DNA of 64,000 nt from Topomyia yanbarensis (Eukaryota; Arthropoda; Insecta; Diptera; Culicidae). Shown here piece by piece: positions 41,101 to 50,100 of the stretch (its first letter is position 1; each line of letters starts with the position of its first letter). The stretch covers positions 31,234,497 through 31,298,496 of the forward strand of contig NC_080670.1 of assembly GCF_030247195.1 (NCBI RefSeq), read 5' to 3'. The notes under the pieces are model-generated. The model saw nothing but the letters and a program-made list of their open reading frames with translations. It ran no database searches and was not told the DNA's origin. Position numbers and translations under genes: made by a program.

Positions 41101-42968
41101 CAGTATATTGTTGTCATTGGTTTGGAATAAACTTCGATTTCTTGCACGATAGGGTATCTGGAGATTCACTAACTTAGAGGGCTGTAATCACAGATAGTAG
41201 GTCAGCGAACAAAACTGGAACAACCGCTTGTTTGCGAGATATGGCAAGAGTGAGGTAAGCCTCTTCTGCTGCAAAGATTGAGAATATTGAAGGACGGTGT
41301 AATACGATGTTCGCCCCGATTCCGTTCGCTCCGGTGTCCACTACGTTGTTCAGCTTGGAGCGATCCGTATAGATAAAGTGGTTCGTGCAGTTGTTGTTGA
41401 CGAGAGGCCAATTTTTTCATACTCGCTTAATTTTTAAACCAGGTTCAATAGTGCGTTAAACCAGGTTTAAAATTTAAGCGTGGGTGAATGAACCGGCCCT
41501 AATTGTTGTTAGTTGGCTTGGGGTATACCTGAAATGGCGCCTGCTCTTGACTTCGATTGTCGCTAGTGGTACAGTTCCCTCTGTCTCATTCGCTCTCGTA
41601 GTGCCCCCCCATCGGCTAATCCGCGAGAGCGAGAGATAAACCTAACTGTACCACCAGCAACAATCGTTATCTTGTAAACAAATGAAATCGAGATGTCGAG
41701 TCGTTTTACCAGAGATTCAGCGTAACGTAAACACTGTAATAAAAAGCACCCAACCTCTTCCAGAATACGACGGATGCAAGCACAACGGAAACCCAGGCAT
41801 CTGCCGGGGGTACTCGTACTGCCGAAATCAGCTGCAGAACCAACGGATCACGATTTGCAGTTACAACTCACAGGAGGCTGTCGTATGCTGTCCGGAATCC
41901 GGCGGCTTTCGTATCGATGATGGTGACGGACAAAGCTCAGGCGCTGTAAACCCCTCCGACGGTGGAACAAATCAAAACCTCCGGAAAGCGGTTCAGAGTA
42001 AGTTCGGATAGTCTTGTAAATGATTAAATTAAAATATAACCCCACTTTGTTACAGAGTGCAACGAATATCGCAAACTATCGTACAACCGCATCGCCGTTA
42101 GCACGCTGACCCTAACGCCAACAGTCGTAAGCTTCGAGGTGCCCAAGTGCGACAACATTGTGAAACTGATCGTCGGCGGGAATGTGACGAAACCGGGTGA
42201 GTTCCCGCACATGGCAGCGATTGGGTGGCGTCGTGGCAACACCGATTCGTTCGATTGTGGCGGTTCGCTAATCAGCGATCGCTTCGTACTAACGGCAGCT
42301 CACTGCTACGTGGAGCTGGACGGCGAATATCCATCGTTTGTGCGATTGGGTGATCAGAACCTGATGCGGCAGGACGATGGAGCACATCCGAAGGATGTGG
42401 ATATCGAGACGTATACAAGGCATCCTAACTTCAAGCGGAACCAGGGACATTACAATGACATTGCGCTGATCAAGCTGGTGGAAACGGTGCGCTTTACGAA
42501 CTTCATACGACCTGCCTGCTTGTACGATCGTGTGCAGACGACGGTGGAACAGGCGATCGCGACCGGTTTCGGACTGACCGAGGATCGTAAGTTTTTATTT
42601 TGTAAATCGTAGACCATTATGGTGATTTGTGTACCTTCCCGCTAGATGGCGATAAATCGGACGAACTGCTGAAGGTCTCGCTGAACATCTACGACAATGA
42701 GGTTTGCGGCCGCGGGTACGTCAACAGTCGGCAACTTAAGAAGGGCATCATGCAAACTCAGATGTGTGCCGGCAATGCCCAGGGAGGCAAGGATACCTGT
42801 CAGGGTGATTCGGGAGGTCCGCTTCAGATTACCAAACAGGAGAATCACTGCGTGTTCTACCTCATCGGGATAACGTCGTTTGGTCAGACGTGCGGTTCGA
42901 CGGTGCCGGCTATCTATACCAGGGTCGCTGCCTATCTCGACTGGATCGAGCCAATTGTTTGGGGATAG
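26162..42968 (+). CDS. CLIP-domain serine protease C (CLIPC type), complete
   Basis: Four exons, 389 residues: 26162-26243 (signal peptide), 41764-41997 (clip domain), 42056-42586 (linker, His and Asp) and 42646-42968 (Ser). All junctions are phase 1. Clip cysteines are C32, C41, C47, C59, C69 and C70. The presumed activation site is L143|I144 (VKL|IVGG), with Leu at P1 as in CLIPC members. The triad is His188 (TAAHC), Asp240 ([10 protein letters not shown]) and Ser338 (CQGDSGGP); Asp332 predicts trypsin-like specificity. Exons 2-4 are very well supported. Exon 1 rests on a strong signal peptide (starts MVPFSVRLW, then a Leu-rich core) ending in a phase-1 donor (AAAG|GTGATC), matching the plan of protease A. 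It implies a 15.5 kb intron packed with transposons, and a nearer exon 1 cannot be excluded. The product is expected to be a haemolymph zymogen in a melanisation or Toll-type cascade. Confidence 0.8.
26244..27030. other. Start of intron 1 of protease C, nothing recognised
   Basis: No coding motif or clear repeat was identified. Confidence 0.4.
27039..27844. mobile_element. 0.8 kb element with 8-bp target duplication ATTGAACC
   Basis: Termini AGTAGATACAGAACACTAGA and its inverted copy extend as a near-perfect arm through 'ttaggattgtcgctgg'. ATTGAACC stands directly at 27031-27038 and 27845-27852. The 8-bp duplication suggests hAT-type mobilisation. The interior has no transposase; a small hairpin lies at 27537-27605. 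Confidence 0.85.
27853..29640. other. Intronic sequence of protease C, nothing recognised
   Basis: AT-rich DNA with only short open frames and no family motif. 29150-29560 is enriched in 'aaattcgt'-type words, which may mark a decayed repeat. Confidence 0.4.
30061..30510 (-). pseudogene. Tc1-family transposase, C-terminal half
   Basis: The minus frame ends at TAA (30063-30061). It carries [20 protein letters not shown], then [14 protein letters not shown] and [15 protein letters not shown], the hallmark motifs around the second and third catalytic acidic residues of Tc1/mariner DDE transposases. A single TGA interrupts the frame between ILE and NLHAS. The N-terminal DNA-binding half is not seen. 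Lies in intron 1 of protease C; inactive. Confidence 0.88.
31172..31272. repeat. Near-perfect palindrome, probable short MITE
   Basis: The left arm (from gaagcgaacctgagtcag) and the inverted right arm (cttgaacccgaaactgagtc) share 'ttctaaccccaac' and 'gctgtca'. A degenerate relative may lie near 35510-35610. Confidence 0.6.
31395..31580 (+). repeat. Histone-cluster spacer-like repeat, copy 1
   Basis: Resembles 32595-32765: 'ttctaacgtttc(a/g)atat' then 'ggt.cccgtttcaaaa', and further weaker similarity. One copy precedes the H4 remnant and one follows the H2B remnant, which suggests duplicated histone spacer DNA. Confidence 0.45.
31810..31989 (+). pseudogene. Histone H4 pseudogene fragment
   Basis: The plus frame reads [20 protein letters not shown] followed by [17 protein letters not shown], then a TGA. 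A neighbouring frame restores [15 protein letters not shown]. This is the middle of histone H4 with substitutions, a stop and a frameshift. The N-terminus and the end are missing. A TATA-like stretch lies about 110 bp upstream (31699-31709). Confidence 0.93.
32247..32354 (+). pseudogene. Histone H2B C-terminal pseudogene fragment
   Basis: The frame gives [20 protein letters not shown] followed by [12 protein letters not shown] and a stop, which is the C-terminal helix of H2B with a few changes. No start or core is present upstream. Confidence 0.93.
32595..32765 (+). repeat. Histone-cluster spacer-like repeat, copy 2
   Basis: Partner of 31395-31580; see the shared 'cgtttc.atat' and 'ccgtttcaaaa' blocks. 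Confidence 0.45.
33128..33210 (-). pseudogene. Histone H3 pseudogene fragment
   Basis: Minus frame: [20 protein letters not shown] then YQKSSG, which corresponds to the H3 segment around residues 34-59. It is adjacent to a tandem duplication at 33215-33290 and has no flanking H3 sequence. Confidence 0.9.
33212..33292 (+). repeat. Tandem duplication of a ~38-bp unit
   Basis: 'ccgtgactggggcactttta' followed by 'ca.ggccttcgttgccaa' occurs twice in a row, immediately upstream of the H3 fragment in its own direction. Confidence 0.85.
33350..35095. other. Intronic sequence of protease C, nothing recognised
   Basis: AT-rich with scattered short inverted repeats. No coding motif was identified. Confidence 0.4.
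35104..35319. mobile_element. 216-bp MITE with 8-bp target duplication GATTCAAC
   Basis: The ends TACAGACACTTTATA and its inverted copy TACAGACACTTTATAC continue as 'cagactagcg' arms. GATTCAAC stands directly at 35096-35103 and 35320-35327. Confidence 0.88.
36148..36376. mobile_element. MITE-1 copy (innermost), inserted in MITE-2, target duplication ACT
   Basis: This 229-bp copy has complete CGGCCCTATTCTG.GCGG ends and is flanked by ACT at 36145-36147 and 36377-36379. It is inside MITE-2, which is inside another MITE-1. Confidence 0.9.
36441..36507 (+). repeat. Three tandem copies of a ~21-bp unit
   Basis: 'cacgcaacgcaaa(a)' plus 'acattg' occurs three times in the right half of MITE-2. Confidence 0.85.
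37463..38142. mobile_element. MITE-3, fold-back element whose left arm is interrupted by a MITE-1
   Basis: The right arm (reverse complement cagccctattctacatta, then cgacggatc) matches the left arm at 37463-37476 continued at 37705-37720 once the MITE-1 at 37477-37704 is removed. The arms extend inward as a 42-bp inverted match (37753-37800 against 37968-38008) with core 'ggctattttcggcaaatttg'. Target duplications were not resolved. Confidence 0.75.
37477..37704. mobile_element. MITE-1 copy, intact, target duplication TAC
   Basis: 228 bp, ends CGGCCCTATTCTGCGCGG, flanked by TAC at 37474-37476 and 37705-37707. It is nearly a perfect palindrome, and it interrupts MITE-3. Confidence 0.92.
38143..39385. 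other. Intronic sequence of protease C, nothing recognised
   Basis: No coding motif. 38470-38640 has 'aaccggttg'-type blocks repeated in both orientations, perhaps a decayed MITE. Confidence 0.4.
39390..40256. mobile_element. 867-bp compound palindromic element flanked by TTA
   Basis: The ends GAGCATGTTCAGGAGTGTTT and the inverted GAGCATGCTCAGGAGTGTTT are flanked by TTA at 39387-39389 and 40257-40259, a PIF/Harbinger-like target. The arms are over 300 bp long and contain a second related terminus (GGGCATGTTCAGGAGCGTTT) at 39549, mirrored at 40097. A further partial copy of the outer terminus lies near 39736. Confidence 0.8.
40290..40516 (-). mobile_element. Additional half-element related to the preceding palindrome
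   Basis: Close to identical to 39876-40097: 'gggtctaag', then 'tgctgaaaactttgc', then 'ggagtcgtataac', ending 'gctcctgaacatgccc'. It is followed by TTA. Only one terminus is present. Confidence 0.75.
40517..41550. other. Intronic sequence of protease C, nothing recognised
   Basis: Overlapping short open frames on both strands but no family motif. A small inverted repeat (cgcttaa / ttaagcg with 'aaaccaggtt') lies near 41426-41482. Confidence 0.4.
41554..41666. mobile_element. Short MITE
   Basis: The ends CGATTGTCGCTAGTGGTACA and the inverted CGATTGTTGCTGGTGGTACA are followed by inverted 'cgctctcg' blocks. It ends about 100 bp before the clip exon of protease C. Confidence 0.75.
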
Positions 42969-42986
42969 GCTGGGAGTGGGTGATGG

Positions 42987-42992
42987 AATAAA
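42987..42992 (+). terminator. Polyadenylation signal AATAAA for protease C
   Basis: AATAAA about 20 nt after the TAG stop at 42966-42968. Confidence 0.6.
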
Positions 42993-43699
42993 AGTTTGTG
43001 GTGAAAAACTCGTGTTCCGCTCATTCTTCGATTTTCTGCTTGAAGTAAAGTTGTCTGATGCACCTGGAATTGAAAACTACAATAGAGGTCCCAAATAGCA
43101 ATTGTTTGCTTTATTTACTTACCCTACTATCGCTCTAGTGATACTTGAATTGCTGCGTAATAATTGACTCAAAGCTGCGATGGCATTGAGGAACATCTGA
43201 AATTTAGGGGACAAAATGTTAAAATGAGGGTTACGAGATCTGTCACTTTTTGCGATTATTTTTTCACATTATCTTGTTACGATCAACCATCAGTACAATC
43301 ATTCACCAATAGACATATCCAGCTGGGATAGTATTGAACCTTTTTCACATTTAATCGTAGAGGAAAACAAACCGTATACGCAGCGAAGTTAGAGACAAAC
43401 AAACGACTCCTGGACTAAAGGGGAAGGTGATAGTGTAAAAATGCGAGAAATCAGTGTGCGTTATTTCAATATCAGATATGTCAACATTTCGAAACCCCCT
43501 CGATGTCAGCACAGCCCTATTTCGTCAAAAACACTACCATGAGCATATATGTCAACCCGTCGGTAGTGTCAGTCCAAAAAAAGAGAAACAGAGAGCACGA
43601 GAGCACCGCTTGCTTTGTTCCGGAATTTCTGACAGTCGACCGTCAACTGTCCGCTTAAGCAGTCTTGTGCAATAGTTTTCACCGATTTTTTTTTTCTCC

Positions 43700-43831
43700 A
43701 TCAAGTGGTCGCGGGCCGTTTTGGTTCCAAATAGTTGCGAAAATAGCTTTGTTAAAGAAGTGCTTGTGGCTGGCAACGGCATCGAACCGGCTGAAAACAA
43801 GATCAAATCTTCGGAAATATACCAGGAAGAG
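43700..43831 (+). other. Probable 5' untranslated exon of p53
   Basis: A donor GAAGAG|GTAAGT ends at 43831 and the next acceptor (TTTTACAG) is at 44585, giving a 754-bp intron before the start-codon exon (from 44586). The upstream limit is a guess; the transcription start was not determined. The joined frame has no upstream in-frame ATG. Confidence 0.45.
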
Positions 43832-44093
43832 GTAAGTAAAATAAAAAAAAATCGACGGAAAATGAAGCCGGTGTTTTACCAAGAATTCTTCCGGAGGAGC
43901 ACCTCACTTTCCGGAGGAATCGAATTGGAATCGTTTGAAATCGTAAGTGGGAAAACCTGAGGTAAACAGCTGAAGGGTCGCCATTTTACGCGAACCAGAC
44001 ATTTTTTTAACTCGATCAATGACTCATCTGATGAAAATTCCAAAAGAAAACATCTTGAGCGGGGTGTTTTTGAGTGATTTACGGAAACATACT

Positions 44094-44531
44094 TCAATCG
44101 AGTGCAAACATCGACAAACAAATGCAAGGCTTTCGACTAAAATCGTTTTTTCTTGATTTTAAAGCCTTCTGAGTGAAACAAAATAGTAAATATTCTTTAA
44201 TTACACCGGTCAGCCGGTAATCCGTGAGATAAGGAAAAAAAACTCTACGCATCAAAACAAACATTTCGCGAACTTGCATCATTCTTGAGCGAACATGTTT
44301 GGTATCTGATAGAGCAGCTTCACACCCCCGTCTCCACCTGCGAACGGTCACCTTTTTCACTTTTGACAGTAACTCCATTTTTTGCTGGATGACCCGAGAA
44401 AAGCAAACATGTTGCGGCATTATCTCAAACATTTTGTCACGTTGCATCAATAATTTGTTTTGATTCAATCGCAATTGGCCGTGCAACATAACGAAGACGG
44501 CGAAGACAACAACAACAATTTGTTGCGTCAT
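44094..44531 (-). CDS. Unrecognised antisense ORF with hydrophobic leader, inside the p53 5' intron
   Basis: A 145-codon frame starts with an ATG in an AAAATGAC context and a leader (MTQQIVVVVFAVFVMLHGQL), followed by a Lys/Arg-rich chain with only a few cysteines. I do not recognise a family. It is opposite the first intron of p53. It may be a small secreted peptide gene or chance; no splice or polyadenylation evidence supports it. Confidence 0.25.
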   Translation of the reverse strand: MTQQIVVVVFAVFVMLHGQLRLNQNKLLMQRDKMFEIMPQHVCFSRVIQQKMELLSKVKKVTVRRWRRGCEAALSDTKHVRSRMMQVREMFVLMRRVFFPYLTDYRLTGVIKEYLLFCFTQKALKSRKNDFSRKPCICLSMFALD

Positions 44532-44641
44532 TTTATTTATGTTTACGATTCAACGCATTAATGTTTGTTTGGTTTTGTTTTACAGACAGACGACAGCGTC
44601 GATTGGCCAAAGCCAGTGAAAAGAATCGTAATTGTTGGAAA

Positions 44642-46047
44642 ATGGTCGACTCCCAGGAACTAAACGGTGGCGAATTTAACGAGGATAAAGAGTAAGTTTT
44701 CGGTCAAATCGATTAACTGATGCCTGACAAATTTTTCTCGTTGTCTACATAGAGTTCAAAGCGACGAGGAGATGTTTCCGCTTACAGGAAATTCGGTATG
44801 TTATTACGCATAAAATTATTGCGGAACGAATTTCTAATATGGTTTTCTTCTCTCTTCCCAAGCAGCAACAATTTGAGTTGAAAGATTTAGACAGCCAAAC
44901 GATAGAGTTGTTCAACAGTCAGACTTACGCCGATGATGCGAACAAAGTACTAAACAACAACGATTTTGCCACACATTCTGAAGGGTTTGAACTACCAGTT
45001 TCGCTCAAGAGCCTTGAAAACCTAGAACCTGGTCAAACGATCGACATGGAAGTGTACACAGGTCACGTTGATAACAAACCTACTTTTGCTAGGTTAGAGC
45101 ATCTGAAGCAGTTTCCGTCGATCGACGCAATGCTTGTGCCGTGGATTAACTTCCAGGTAAGCCTTCCAAGTGAAGCAAGTGACAAGACTAGCTGGATGTA
45201 TTCGGAAATATTGCGTAAGCTTTTCGTCAAAATGGGGAACACATGCACATTTAACGTTTCCTTAGCAGCTGCCTCTGACGTGGCCACCATTGTTCGGGTG
45301 ATGGTAGTTTGCTCGGCACCAGAGGACCTTCACAATCCCGTTTCTCGTTGCGATAACCACCGTTGCAGTGACAAATCGGACATTCTAGATGATATTAAAA
45401 CACACGTGGTACGGTGCAAAAATGAACAAGTTAGCTACGTAGGTATCAAAGAGGGAAAAATTTTCGAGGAACGTCTGGCCGTTCTGGTCCCTCTGGGGCA
45501 TTCCAACAAGACAGGAATCACATTGGAATTTGTCTGTCAAAACTCCTGCCGTAATATAAACCGCCGTGCCACAGCATTGGTATTCACGTTAGAAAACGAA
45601 GCAGGCGAAATTTTGGGCCGTCAAACGTTCCAGATAAAAATCTGTACAAACATCAAACGGGACAAGCTGAATGAGGAAAAAGCGGAAATGGAGGAAACCA
45701 TACGTAAGCGCAAAGCAGCACGTCCGCTGGAAATGCGGCGAGGTAAAAAGCATATGCGATACCATTCCACTTCCCGGCAGCAGCATCCGGGGTTGCAAAT
45801 CAAGGAGGAATCCGGCACGAGACGGTGCGAAATCGAGCCGGTTACTCTGCAAGTGACACTGCCAAATCGTCGAATTGCGAAGCGTATGCTGGAGAACGCC
45901 ATCGGTCACGTTTCGACGGCCATCGTGAAAACTTCCAGCGAAACCGAACGCAGCCAGCTGATGCAGTATGTACAAGACATTCGGCGCACTAAATGTAAGC
46001 TTGGGGAAATCGACGCCGACGAGTGTGTCGAGTGGGATTCTGAGTAA
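44642..46047 (+). CDS. p53: p53 family tumour-suppressor transcription factor
   Basis: Three coding exons: 44642-44691, 44753-44795 and 44866-46047, giving 424 residues (or 425 if the acceptor CAG at 44863 is read as exon). The acidic N-terminus (residues 1 to about 90) would hold the transactivation region. The DNA-binding domain spans about 120-300, with zinc ligands in C193-x-x-H196 and C255-x3-C259 and the loop CRNINRR, then LVFTLENEAGEILGRQTF and the helix beginning IKICTNIKRDK. A basic segment (IRKRKAARP) and an insect-type C-terminal oligomerisation region follow. The residue in the position of human Arg273 is Lys289 (QIKIC). The protein should act as a tetramer in the nucleus in the DNA-damage and apoptosis response. 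An ATG at 44839 in intron 2 would extend exon 3 in frame to a 402-residue form. Confidence 0.93.
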
Positions 46048-47175
46048 CGTTTTTTCCTTTGTTGGTTTTTAGCCTCGTTCGCGTTTGTCAATAGCCAGAG
46101 CAGCGTGGACAGTGATTGATTGAAGCATGGCGCGAGATGCTCGCTGAACGGTACCTACTTAATTTTAGCATTTGATGTATGTTTGTGTTATTTATAAAGA
46201 TGTAGTTTTTTAAGTATTATAGTTAACAAATTCAAATTAAACTTGAAAAGAGTAAGTGAAACATACATATGCGGTAGGACATTTCTTTCAAATGATGACA
46301 AGCCCCCGAGTTGAATCTGAAGTCCGTGCTAGATAAGCACGGTACGTATTGCGACCAGTATGTTTATATTTGTGCTTTCTAAAGTTGCCTTATCAGCTAA
46401 TATATAGAACTTAGGACATTGCGCGAATGATGGAGGCTTACCACCATCGATGGTAAGAAATAAGTTATAAACTAGCTAGCTAATAATCGTACCTAGGTTT
46501 GCGTCGAAGTAGAAAAATCTGTTTCTGATATGCAACAAAACTTATCCTAGCGAAAGATTTGTTCTATAAATAATTCTTCAAATTTGGACCAATTACCTTT
46601 CCCCTGTTGCTGTAATAGTTCACATACTGCTCTGACTCTAACCTACTATAATTCCCTAACCTACCCTAATTTACGTAATAATGGAAGAGGGCTGTAAAAA
46701 AAGTTCCATCCTATCGTCTTTGGTTGTTTGTCAATTGGTAGAGAAATGAGAATCTCTTGAAAATTTTGATCGAAATCTGCTTAACTAGAAATTAAAGTTG
46801 GTATCACCAACGTAAGTTCTACGATTTGGAGATTAAAATAAAAACAAGGAAAACAACGGCTTCGCCCTCCTAATAAAGATGCTGTGTTTAAAACATAAAA
46901 TAAATGGCTCTGCGATTTTAATTTTCAAGTAAATTGCAATACTTATTTGTCTTTGTTCGGCTCAAAACTCGGAAGGCCGACCTATCGTGGAACGAAACGT
47001 TTAAAACTTGGAATTTGCGCGATACACAAATATTACGCTATCTAAAAATCTATCGTTCCCATCTTAGCACACATTCGTTTCCCATCTTTTATGTACTAAA
47101 CCGTTCGAACGGGGGGTACTTTTGTACTGATAAATTTTGATTCTCAGTTTCCGCACAGTGGCGTTTCAGTTTTGC
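46048..47175. other. p53 3' region and gap between convergent genes
   Basis: The region between the p53 stop and the mbc stop. An AATAAA near 46873 on the plus strand is a candidate p53 polyadenylation signal. No other gene seen. Confidence 0.5.
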
Positions 47176-50100
47176 TCATACCTTGGAATTTCTCGCCGGT
47201 TTCGGAGGAGGTGTCGGTGGCCTCTTTCGCTCGTCGTATGCACCGATCACAATTACATGGTTGTTTCTCGTCTCGACCACATCATACGACGAGTTGATAA
47301 CGACCGTGGTGGTGGAGGTGGCGGTACTGCCCCCTGCTGTTGGAACTGGTGGTAACGGTTTGCAGCTAACGTAGTGACTCGCCGCACCCAACATCCGCCG
47401 GTGCAGAGCGCTATCATTCAACGGTAGATTGCTGTAATCGCTGTCACGGGTTTTCAGCGGTAGCGGCGGTGGAACTAGGTCTTCCTCCGATGTAGTGGAA
47501 CCGTTGGTTATGATCGAATTGCGATTGCTGCTACTGTCGGCCGAGCCGATGGAGTTAGTATCCGGACCTCCGCTGGTGAGAGTTTTTATGCTGAGCGTCG
47601 GAGTGACGACGCTCGGTGGTCGCGACAAACGTTTCTCCTTTTCTACCTCCGAACGAAGCGGCCGTTTCGGGTGAAGCTGAAAGGTAGAAAAGGGTAGGAT
47701 TTTGCGTTTAATTCCAGTAGAAGGACTCAATGATGTTGATGGTCGTGTCGACGAACACTAACATTGGGCAATAGTCCTATCAGCCCGGTGATCGGTTCTC
47801 ACTGTAGTTCAAACTTATGACTCTTAACAAACATCTCTCTCTCTTTTGTTTACCATTGATCTGCTACTGTCATGCCAATCGAGTACGAGATTTGTACCTC
47901 TTTCGAGAAGGATTCAAAGAGATTTCCCTCGTATTGAATGCTTTTGACAGGTCCCGTGCTCGATTGAAACTGACAGATAAATGGTAAACACAAAAGAGAT
48001 ATGTCTTCACTCAAGGATTCAGCAAAGACAAATAATAAAGTAAATAGTACGAGTTTTTAAAAATTGTGACTCATTTTGCAATTTTAGAACGAGTGACTTT
48101 GGTCTCTTCAGATTTGATTGCTCTCACCACTTGATGGCGCTTCAGTTGGATGTTTCTGTTGAGAGTGTACTCGAAAGAGACAATCATCAACGCCCCAGTA
48201 AAGTTCAGCCGGAAATGAACTGGAATTCTGGCTGGATTCAGTTCGTCCACGGACTCCAGCGACACAACCGATTCTAACTAGAATCGTTTGTGTCACTGAA
48301 GCCAGAATGCGATCTGGAACCAGCCAGAATTCCGATTCATTTCCGGCTGTGCTTATCTGGGGCAGGCCAGGAGCTAAACTGAAATTTTTGGTGACAGCTA
48401 CGTTGTTTGGTGTGCCACTGCCCAGTAGTGAGATTTTTCAGCGTTTGATCCTTGCAAACGATGCTTTTGCATGTTTTCCACTATGGCGTAACTCAAAAAA
48501 ACAATTGATACAACAGAATTAGTATTACCCCCAGAACGATGATCAATAAGCAATGAGTAGTTGTATTTTGTTCAATATTTTGGTTCTAAAAATACATCAG
48601 GGCCACTCATCATCTACACTATTGAAGACCAGCAAAAGCATCAACGGTCTCAAGTGGCTTCCTTGGAGTATTTCTGACAAAGAATTGCCGGGAAAGTTTC
48701 TGTGACAATCACTGCACCTGCAAAGCACTGCTAAAACACTCTGGAGCCGCTCATTGAACGTTTCTCACAGTTTACTTCAATAAACCATTCTGAAACTCAC
48801 CTCCTCGGTTAGCTCCACCACCGATAACGAACCGGTTCCGCACAGGCTACCAGTCGGCGTCGAACAGGCCGGTGTACTTATGCTGGGAGGTCCACTTTGG
48901 AAAATGGCACTGTCACGATCGCTACAGCTACTGCCAACCTCGCTGGCAACCGTGATGGGTGACGTATAGAACAAGCTGTTCGACACCGGAAGCGTCAATG
49001 AGTCGCGATCCATCTGAAAATATATAGGGATTATGTTGCATTAAAAAGCACTACTAACGGAAGGTTAGTTGAGGGAATTTACCTTTCGACTCGATCGTCG
49101 CTTGGTTAACGTTTTGTCTTTCTTGTTCTTCGAACCGGGGGAACTTCCGAGGGATGTTCTAAACAAAACAGATGTAATCGAAATGAGGTAAACAATAAAC
49201 ATTAACATAAATGAAACATAACCTATAAACTATAGTTAACAGTAACGCAAACAAACGCATCCCGAATAATGGAACTGTCGCCCGGATTGGTCGAATCCCC
49301 GGTGAACGAGTAAAACTATAATAAAAACCAAAAACCATCCAACACACCAAAACAGTAACATTCAATGCTGCAGAAAGGAGAAAATATGCTGTGACATAAT
49401 TTTTCCATTCGACTGAAGGAACGAGTGAGACGACAGATCGAGTCTACTTTTCGGCACGTTGCGGTCGGCGTCATTGCGATGCACGGAATAGGGAAAGCAG
49501 TAAAAGAAGGAAAGAAAGAAAAGCAGAAATTGAGTAGCTTCCTAGTTTTTACCCAGCGATAGTTTTGTGTTTGGTTGTGTGTGTGTTTCGGTGAATAGTT
49601 GGTGTCTTGATACCAGGTTTTTTGAACTGTGTTTGTGACACTAGAATGATGAATCGTGAGTAAAACACACTTGAACGCAAGCCACCACGTTTCTGTTCTT
49701 TAGAAACGTCTAACCGAATTCAAGAGTACAATTGATCATCCAGAACCTACAGACATTTAGTGGCCCAAGGTTTATAAAGAAAACATATTACTCAAATTTA
49801 TTTTTATCTCGTGAAGCCAATGTTCCAAATTTCAAATGCGCACACTTCAGATCAGCCTTCCCTCGCTCTATTAGTGTTTTTATTGTGGTTGTTGTTGTTA
49901 CCGAACTTGCAGCGAACTAATTTGGCAGCGAATTCCCCACGTGGAAGAATCGCGTAAGCGAAAAGCATGATCAGACAAAAAATACAAAAACAAAAGAAAA
50001 CATTTGTGAGATTTGCTTTCACTGGCCGAAAATGGAATGACACTACAAAGTCTATAGAAATACACGCACTGTCGAATTCTGCTGCCAAACTTGGTGGAAA

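Noticed and set aside
43721..43831. Upstream coding start of p53 in the first exon
   Set aside because: The frame begins with TTG, has no ATG, and when spliced to 44586 it is out of frame with the ATG at 44642.
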